Assembly (NCBI GenBank): GCA_026826555.1
Contig: JAKSZT010054399.1
Coordinates: 8,068,051 to 8,132,050 of the forward strand
DNA from: Tolypeutes matacus
Taxonomy: Eukaryota; Chordata; Mammalia; Cingulata; Chlamyphoridae
Length of the DNA: 64,000 bases
Direction: 5' to 3'
Below are positions 57,950 through 64,000 of this stretch, piece after piece (the first letter of the stretch is position 1; the number at the start of each line of letters is the position of its first letter). The translations under genes were made by a program, and so were the position numbers. The notes below the pieces were generated by a model. That model had not been told where the DNA came from. It did no database searches and was given only the letters and a program-made list of their open reading frames with translations.

Positions 57950-59270
57950 CCACACATAGGGACTTGGAATCAGAAATTGTATTAGTTGCAGGGCCCAAAA
58001 TTCACTAAAGAGCTTTAGTACACTATGCACCTAGAACTCCAGTTCTTGCTGGAAGCATAAGCTACTCCATCCTGGACAAACAGCACTTTCCCCCAGACTT
58101 TCTACAAAGTGTTCCAACAATTATAAACTCCTTTAGGGAAAAATGTCACAAAACATTCAATGATATAAGCCACTATAAAAAAGAAACAGCAAAAATAACA
58201 AACAACAGATCGAGATGCACAAATATTTCAGATAGTAGAACTTAAAAATACTGAATATAACATAAATTGGCTTAATGTAGTTAAAGAAACTAAAGAAGGA
58301 ATTAAAACTGAAGTAAGGAGGAAGTGAACAGCAAATATGATACTCAGTTTTGAAAGAAAACCAAATAGACCTTCTGCAAATGAAAAATATAAATACTAGA
58401 ATCCAATGGTCTAGATAAAGAACAGAAAAGTCTCCGCAAAAGAGATGGTCGGTGAATTGTAAAACCAATATTAAGGAAGTACTTAGAATTCATCATGGAG
58501 AGAAAAGGAGATGAGATATATGAAAGACGAGTTAGGAGACAACGGGAGCAGTGTAAGTCACTACAACATAATTCTAATCAAAATTCATGCTGCAATATGA
58601 GTGAGAACAGGAGAATGGGAGGAAGGCAATATTCCAAAAGATTAGAGCTAAGAAATTTTCAGAAGTTATGAAGACACCAATCCTCAGATTCAGGAATCAC
58701 AAGAAAACCCAGGAGAACTAAATTTGTAAGATCCACCTTGCTCCTCATAATTAAACTCAGAACAACAAAGCTCCTAAATGCAGCTAGAAAGGAAATATAC
58801 TTAGGTATTTGAGGACACAAGATTAGACTAATAGCAATTTTTCTAGCAGCACCAATGGAAGCCAAAATGCAGAATAGTTTCCAAGTGCTCAGAGAAATAA
58901 CTTTCAATCCTTTATTTATACTCAGACCATTCTCATAGAAAGAAAAACTGAGAGCTTGCTCCTATAAAGGAACTTCCGAAAGACACCTTCAAGAAGTTGA
59001 AAAGTGACCCTTAAAGGAAGGTCTATAATTAAATAAAAAAGGAATTGTGAATAAAGAAGTTAAAAAATGAGTGAAAATAAGCAAATACCAATATAAATTA
59101 TGAAAATGAATATTATTAATATCTAATTTGTGGGGTTCAAAAAAACAACAGAGCTAAAAGACAGACCAAAGATAGCATGAAAGCTGTCATTTGTAGTAAT
59201 ATGATGAGAATTCAAGAAATCTAAGTTCATGATATTGTTTGGGTATAAAATCATGATATTGAATAACTTT
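57950..59270 (+). mobile_element. Ancient L1/HAL1 5' and ORF1 relic, forward
   Basis: It shows A-rich ORF1-type sequence with 'aaagaaacagcaaaaataac', 'cagatagtagaacttaaaaa', 'gattcaggaatcacaagaaa', 'atgcagctagaaaggaaata' and 'gcaccaatggaagccaaaat', the order found in ancient L1ME/HAL1 elements. Frames are thoroughly broken and no ORF2 follows. Confidence 0.6.
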
Positions 59271-60430
59271 TAATATTAAGGATTTTTTATTTTGATGGAG
59301 GTGAGAGGACATTTCTTATATTCTCTCCAGTTTCAACATTGTGAATCTCTATGATCCCATATGCATTTTTAATTTCCAATGGAAGTTACAAATTCTATTA
59401 AAGGGGATATAATGACGACTGTTTTCCAAATAGTCCTTCATTTTTATTTTTAAAGTCTCTTCCTTACATAGTCATCCAAGAAACATGTTTGAGGAAAGGC
59501 TATACTTTAGACTCAAATTTTCTTTAATATTTTAGCTCTTTGCTTTTGAGGAATAATAATAAAATAATCACTAATTCCCTTCATTAGAGTGATGTAACAT
59601 TTTATGGGGATGTTTGCCTTAGTTTTCTTTTTATTGTTGTTGTTGAACACAGCTTGAAATTGTTATCTTCTCTAGTATATTTTGCCTTTTATTTCCTGAT
59701 TGAAATACTACTTTCACCCAGTCTTCCCCAAACAATTGTGTCCAAGATAGGAATATTGGATATGTAACATTTTCTTTTTATTATTTTTATGTTTTGTTTA
59801 ATTTCTTTTTAACTCCTTGACTTGACCTTTAATATAACTACACATAAAAGGATATTGAAAAGGAACTCTTTCACTCTCAGAAAGTACCAATTACTCAGCT
59901 CTTTAAAAGTAAGACCACAGTTTGGAAAAGGCAGTCATTCACCCACTCAAAAGTATAAAAAGAATCAAGTTAAAGTGGCTGGGAGGACAGATTGAAAAAA
60001 AAAAAAAATCTTTTGATTGCATCCAAAAGATTTTAGTGGAAAGGCAAGGTGCTCTTGTTTATGTGGATTCTATAATGATATTCAACCATATGAGAAATTA
60101 AAATTGAGGAATTTGGAAAGCACAAGAATTTCAAGCTCAGGTTTTATTAGCTGTCAGAATGATGACATCGCTACCTGTCACAGAGCTTCTGAAAAGCTCC
60201 ACTGTACATTTAGGAGAATTTTTTAAAACCAGTACATTGAACAATAGAAATTTATTTTTGTCTCCCATAATCCCTTTATGCTTGATTCATCAGTGACGTT
60301 CTTTCCTTGCCCTGGATTAAAACTCCAGCAGGTAAATAATTTTTCTGTTCATTCTTAGGGAAAAGACATTTTTATGGTCTCATTAAATGACAAACACGGA
60401 TGACTACAAAGTCTAGTCCAAACTTGATTT
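59271..60430. other. Non-coding DNA, one weak conserved-looking segment
   Basis: Mostly AT-rich unique sequence. The segment at about 60,120-60,210 carries several TALE/homeobox-type words (agctgtcag, gatgacatcg, acctgtcaca) close together, which could mark a small regulatory element. Nothing else is recognised. Confidence 0.4.
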
Positions 60431-61380
60431 GCTTAGATTTATCTGATGCTTTCTTCAGGCTGGACAATAGGGAGGAAGTCTGCATGGAGTCCTGTTTTCT
60501 GCTCTTTCCCTGCTCGTTTGCTCTGTGACTTGGCACTGGTTATTTTTCTCCCCATAGGGGAAAGGAGAAGTAGGGAGGGGATAGGAAGGATTTACCTGAG
60601 TTTGTGAATTCTGTGCTCTGGACTGGGAGATGGTTAAAGCTGGCATCTCTGATGGTCCTGGAAACATAAGTATTTTCTCTCTCGGAAGTTTTCTTGAGCT
60701 TTTCAGAAGCTTCTGCTGAATCCCTCTCTCCTGCACTTTCTTGTACCTAAGCAGAGAGAATTCCACTCCAGTAACTTCTAGCTACTCCTCAGCCTCAAGG
60801 CAAAAGGCAGCCCAGCTCCAGCTTCTTTCCTCTTAAAAAGCCCTCCCATCTAGGCACCTTGTTGAAGTGGAACCAAAATGCCTCCACCCCAGCATTCTTT
60901 TCCTGTGCCTAGAATTACCCCCCACCCACCCACCAGGAAATATATAACGTGCTTACCCCAGCCACTCTGGAGTTACACAGAGGTCCCAGCTCAGTTGCTC
61001 TCTCCTGGCTCCATCAGCAAAGCAGCCAATCAGGCCTTCCCTACCCTGTAGATTTCCAAGGTGCCCAACAGACCTTGGTCCACAATGGGCTGTATCTTTC
61101 CCTGGCCTGGGTGAGATATAGTCCTCTGTGGCTCCCATCAGCAGGGAATACATCTTAGACTTTGAGCTGTCTCCTTAGAGCCTGTCTCACAAAGTTTGGG
61201 GTAAGAAGGTACTTCACCTTCAGCCTGTCCCTTTTGCCCAAGAAATCACCTTACCAATATTTGTTTGTAAAATCTCTTTCCATTCTCCAACTGTGTTTTG
61301 AATTAGATGAGAGGATCCAAGAATCTCAGAGCAAATTTTAACCTTTTCCTCTAAAAATTTCCACATGCAGATTTATCTCT
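60431..61380. other. GC-richer non-coding DNA, unassigned
   Basis: C/T-rich, moderately GC-rich sequence with overlapping frames on both strands (for example 60,949-61,158 plus and 60,953-61,153 minus). Overlap on both strands argues for composition rather than coding. No transposon is named. Confidence 0.45.
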
Positions 61381-61819
61381 CACTCACTTTGGCCTCTGAC
61401 ATCTCTCCTACTGGAACTCCCATCAAAACAAAGGGAACGATGTCCCATTTTAATATCCTGTTCCAATGATTTTCATCTTGTTTTAGGAGATGCAATGATC
61501 TTACACATTGATTCGTTCTTGTGATAAAAACTTGGATCAGCTTTTTGGTCAGATGCCTTTCTAACAAAATTAATACAATATATTCTCCAGGGTTGAGGCT
61601 TTGAGCATTTTCTTCCCACATGGATAGGCTAAAATAATGGCAGATCACACATCTCAGAAGAGTGAATTTTTGTCCATATTCATTTATCATTTGTTGCTTA
61701 TTTGTCAGTTTACATATGTCTTAAAAGAATTCTGGCCTAGACAATTTATCAGAAATCACAAAGTCATTCAGGCTTTGTTGGATCCCCCAACTTGCTGTAC
61801 AACTTCAGGCTCCTTTAGC
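61381..61819. other. Non-coding DNA, no recognised feature
   Basis: A 105-codon minus-strand frame (61,373-61,690) has no family resemblance that I can see and no supporting gene context. Confidence 0.45.
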
Positions 61820-61951
61820 TCTTTGTCGGGGATCGAATCAAGTACCTACAAAGACATGTTAATATTAATCTGTGTTCCTGTGAGTGTGAACCCATGTAAA
61901 TAGGATCTTCTGAAGATATTATTAGTTAAGGTGTGGCCAAATTGAATCAGG
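61820..61951 (+). mobile_element. MLT1/MaLR-like LTR, 5' part
   Basis: The sequence 'gggatcgaatcaagtaccta' to 'aggtgtggccaaattgaatc' is the same LTR 5' region as at 40,910-41,040 ('ggatcttctgaagatattat' in both). It stops abruptly where L1 sequence begins. Confidence 0.7.
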
Positions 61952-63120
61952 ATATATCTTTTGTTTTCTTCTCTTTTAATCTTTATATTTAAAGGAGCTT
62001 TAGATTACATAAATGTCACAGTGAAAATATAGGAGATTCCCATATACCTCACTCCCCTCCCCTCCCATGCTTCCCCCATTACCAACATCTTACATTAGTG
62101 TGGTACATTTGTTACAATTGATGAACATATATTGAAGCATTGCCACTAAGCATGGCCTAGAGTTTACATTATGGTTTATACGTTGCATCACAGAATTTTA
62201 TAGGTTTTGACAAAACGTATAACAGCTTGTATCAGTCATTGTAAAATCCTGCAGAAAATTCCAATGTCCCAAAAATGCCCCATGTTACACCTATTCTTCC
62301 CTCTCCCTCCCCTCAGAACCTCTGGTGACCACTGTCTTTATATCAATGTTACAAGTTCTTCCATTACTAAAACAATAATAAGTCTACTTATTATTCCCCC
62401 ATTAAGTTTGTTCATTCCTCTGTCCTGAGGATTTGGGGATGGTGATGTTCATCTGCTTCTGATTGAAAGGGGGCTTAGATCCCATGGGGCAGATGGATGG
62501 AACTGACTTGATTGCAGTTGTAGATACTCTCTGCTTCTTGGTATGGGTGTTGTCCATCATTATCCCTTTGTTAGTTGTGATGGGCGAGTCTGATGAACTG
62601 GAGAGGAGGTGTTGGCTACAACTCTGCTGAGATTCAGGGCTCAAATGGCATATGAACAGACTGAAGATTTAAGTCTTTGGGACATATATTTAATGCATAT
62701 AGTACTAATTATAGGTTTAAATGAATAGGTCAGAAGAACCATGTGTAGCAAAATTAAGAATGAGTCTAACTCTGATACATTGGGGAGATGAGTAACCATA
62801 TATTACAAGGTAAGGCCCACTGATGGGTTGTCTGCCCTGCCTATAGTGTCTAGATGTCTCTAATGCCTTTAGGAGCTCCCCTGCTTGAGTCATCGTTTAC
62901 TGGAGCAGACAGTGAGATCCTCCTGAGACGTGCATAAGCATAACCTCTGGAATGACCTCCCAACTTATTTTGAAATCTCTTAGCCATAAAAACTCATTTG
63001 TATTTGATATTTCCCCCTTTAGGTCTAGGTCTTTTTCCAAATATACTGCTAGTTGTCTCTTGGTTATAATCCCTCAGTGCCAGGAAGGCTCATTTCCCAG
63101 GAGTCACATCCCAGGGTGGG
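61952..63120 (-). mobile_element. 5'-truncated L1 made only of 3' UTR, reverse
   Basis: Read on the minus strand, this aligns along its length with the last 1.15 kb of the long L1 3' UTR at about 38,030-39,180. Shared blocks include 'tggctaagag', 'atgcttatgcac', 'gatggacaaca', 'cccatccatct', 'taagccccct' and the 'tgtgacatttatgtaatcta' end. The T-rich plus-strand edge (61,963-61,980) is its A-tail. It has inserted into an LTR, whose second half resumes at 63,121. Confidence 0.8.
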
Positions 63121-63345
63121 TCTTAATTTGTAAGACTGAAGGCCTTATAAAGAGAAGAAATCCAGACTCAGAAGAAAATAGAGAAGAGAGAGAGGTCGCC
63201 TGTGATGGAGGACTTCCATCACCATATGTTACCAACTCTGGGAGAAAACGTGGGCTGGCTCCTATCTTGATGTTAGACTTCTAGCCTCAAAACCGTGAGA
63301 CAATGCAGTCTTATTGTTCAAGTCAACCCACTGAGGCTTAAACAT
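63121..63345 (+). mobile_element. MLT1/MaLR-like LTR, 3' part
   Basis: This is the continuation of the LTR broken at 61,951: 'ggccttataaagagaagaaa', 'gatgttagacttctagcctc' and 'aaaaccgtgagacaatgcag', the characteristic MaLR 3' half. The terminal bases are lost or diverged. Confidence 0.7.
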
Positions 63346-63427
63346 TATTTCAAGTCTTGGGTTTTTCTCAGTTGTAAATGGCATAATATAGCTGACCTGC
63401 TTCTGACAGGTGCCAGGTATATTTTTA

Positions 63428-63674
63428 TTATTTATTTATTTTTTTTTTTTTCATTTTGAAATGGTTTTATTACCAGTAACCAGGGGTTGCCTGAATAGAC
63501 TGTTATTTTCAGAGAGGATAATATAATATTGCCTCTTCAACAGCTGAAAAGCCATTTCAAAGTCCCCTTGTTAACCACTCTGTAAATCAGTTCAATTAAT
63601 TTAAACACTTCATAGTTAAAAGTTTTAAATACATTTTTGACTCTCTACCAAAATTTTTAAAGAACTATCATCAT
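63428..63674 (-). pseudogene. Processed retrocopy, 3' UTR fragment of unknown gene
   Basis: It is flanked by a perfect 14-bp duplication caggtatattttta at 63,414-63,427 and 63,675-63,688. On the minus strand it ends with an AATAAA signal (plus strand 63,466-63,471), 13 bases, then an A-tail (plus-strand poly-T from 63,452 leftward, with AAAT interruptions). This is the standard signature of an mRNA 3' end retroposed by L1. The body of about 210 bp has no open frame of note and I do not recognise the parent gene. Confidence 0.75.
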
Positions 63675-63688
63675 CAGGTATATTTTTA

Positions 63689-64000
63689 AAAATCACTATT
63701 TTAAGGGGACATTTAAATGCTGTAATGCAATCTTATTAGCTCTCCGGACTTTCCTTATCCACTATTATTCAAAATGCCAATCAGTTTACAGATACCTAAC
63801 ATTTTGGAATGCAGAAAAATTGTGTGTACATTAAAAGGCAAGCCCCCTCTCCAATTCTGCATTTCTTCCATAATTCATCTTATAATATACCATAGTCCCA
63901 TGATTTCAGTGAAGATCAAGGGTGTTGAAAGAAGATCATAAAAGCAGGATGCAAGATACTCAAACTGATTCTTAATGATATAAGTAATGAAATTCCTGAG
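63689..64000. other. Non-coding DNA, no recognised feature
   Basis: AT-rich sequence to the end of the window. No gene or repeat is identified. Confidence 0.5.

Overview
The window is non-coding DNA from a placental mammal and holds no protein-coding exon, rRNA gene or functional tRNA gene that I can support. It is AT-rich and CpG-poor, and the long reading frames are pieces of LINE-1 or chance frames. Five short tRNA-headed SINEs (9.8, 19.9, 27.4, 41.4 and 55.5 kb) have the layout I associate with the DAS SINEs of Xenarthra (armadillos, sloths, anteaters). MIR and L2 relics and MaLR/ERVL-type LTRs confirm a placental genome. I infer a xenarthran; the species cannot be fixed from the sequence alone.

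Layout: 1-6,959 is poor in young repeats and contains the one clear candidate regulatory block, 4,031-5,460, which is GC- and CpG-richer than its surroundings. A HAL1 relic lies at 6,960-8,130. A structurally full-length, reverse-strand LINE-1 (10,078-17,529) has a 5' UTR built from about fourteen roughly 110-bp tandem units. From 17.5 to 24.4 kb there are old L1 tails, MIR and L2 relics and a second young SINE. An old forward L1 (24,640-28,210) carries a composite insert at 27,182-27,837. From 33 to 42.7 kb lie several LTRs, a forward L1 with an unusually long 3' UTR (34,199-39,199) and a dimeric SINE. From 44.7 to 52.9 kb lie three more L1 or HAL1 relics, one split by a solo LTR with a perfect 5-bp target duplication. 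The last 11 kb holds MIR, L2, a SINE beside a 100-N assembly gap, an old L1, an LTR split by an L1 3' UTR, and a small processed retrocopy at 63.4 kb.

Nothing here works together as a gene system. The content is a nested record of retroposition, with L1 machinery presumably moving the SINEs and retrocopies, set around one or a few candidate enhancers of a gene outside the window.

The most interesting object is the insert at 27,182-27,837. It starts one base before a sequence that folds like a complete two-hairpin H/ACA snoRNA, runs through about 55 bases of spacer into a DAS-type SINE and A-tail, and is flanked by a perfect 17-bp duplication. It looks like a retroposed RNA whose 5' end was set by a snoRNA and whose 3' tail came from a SINE. 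All family names are from pattern recognition and no database search was run.
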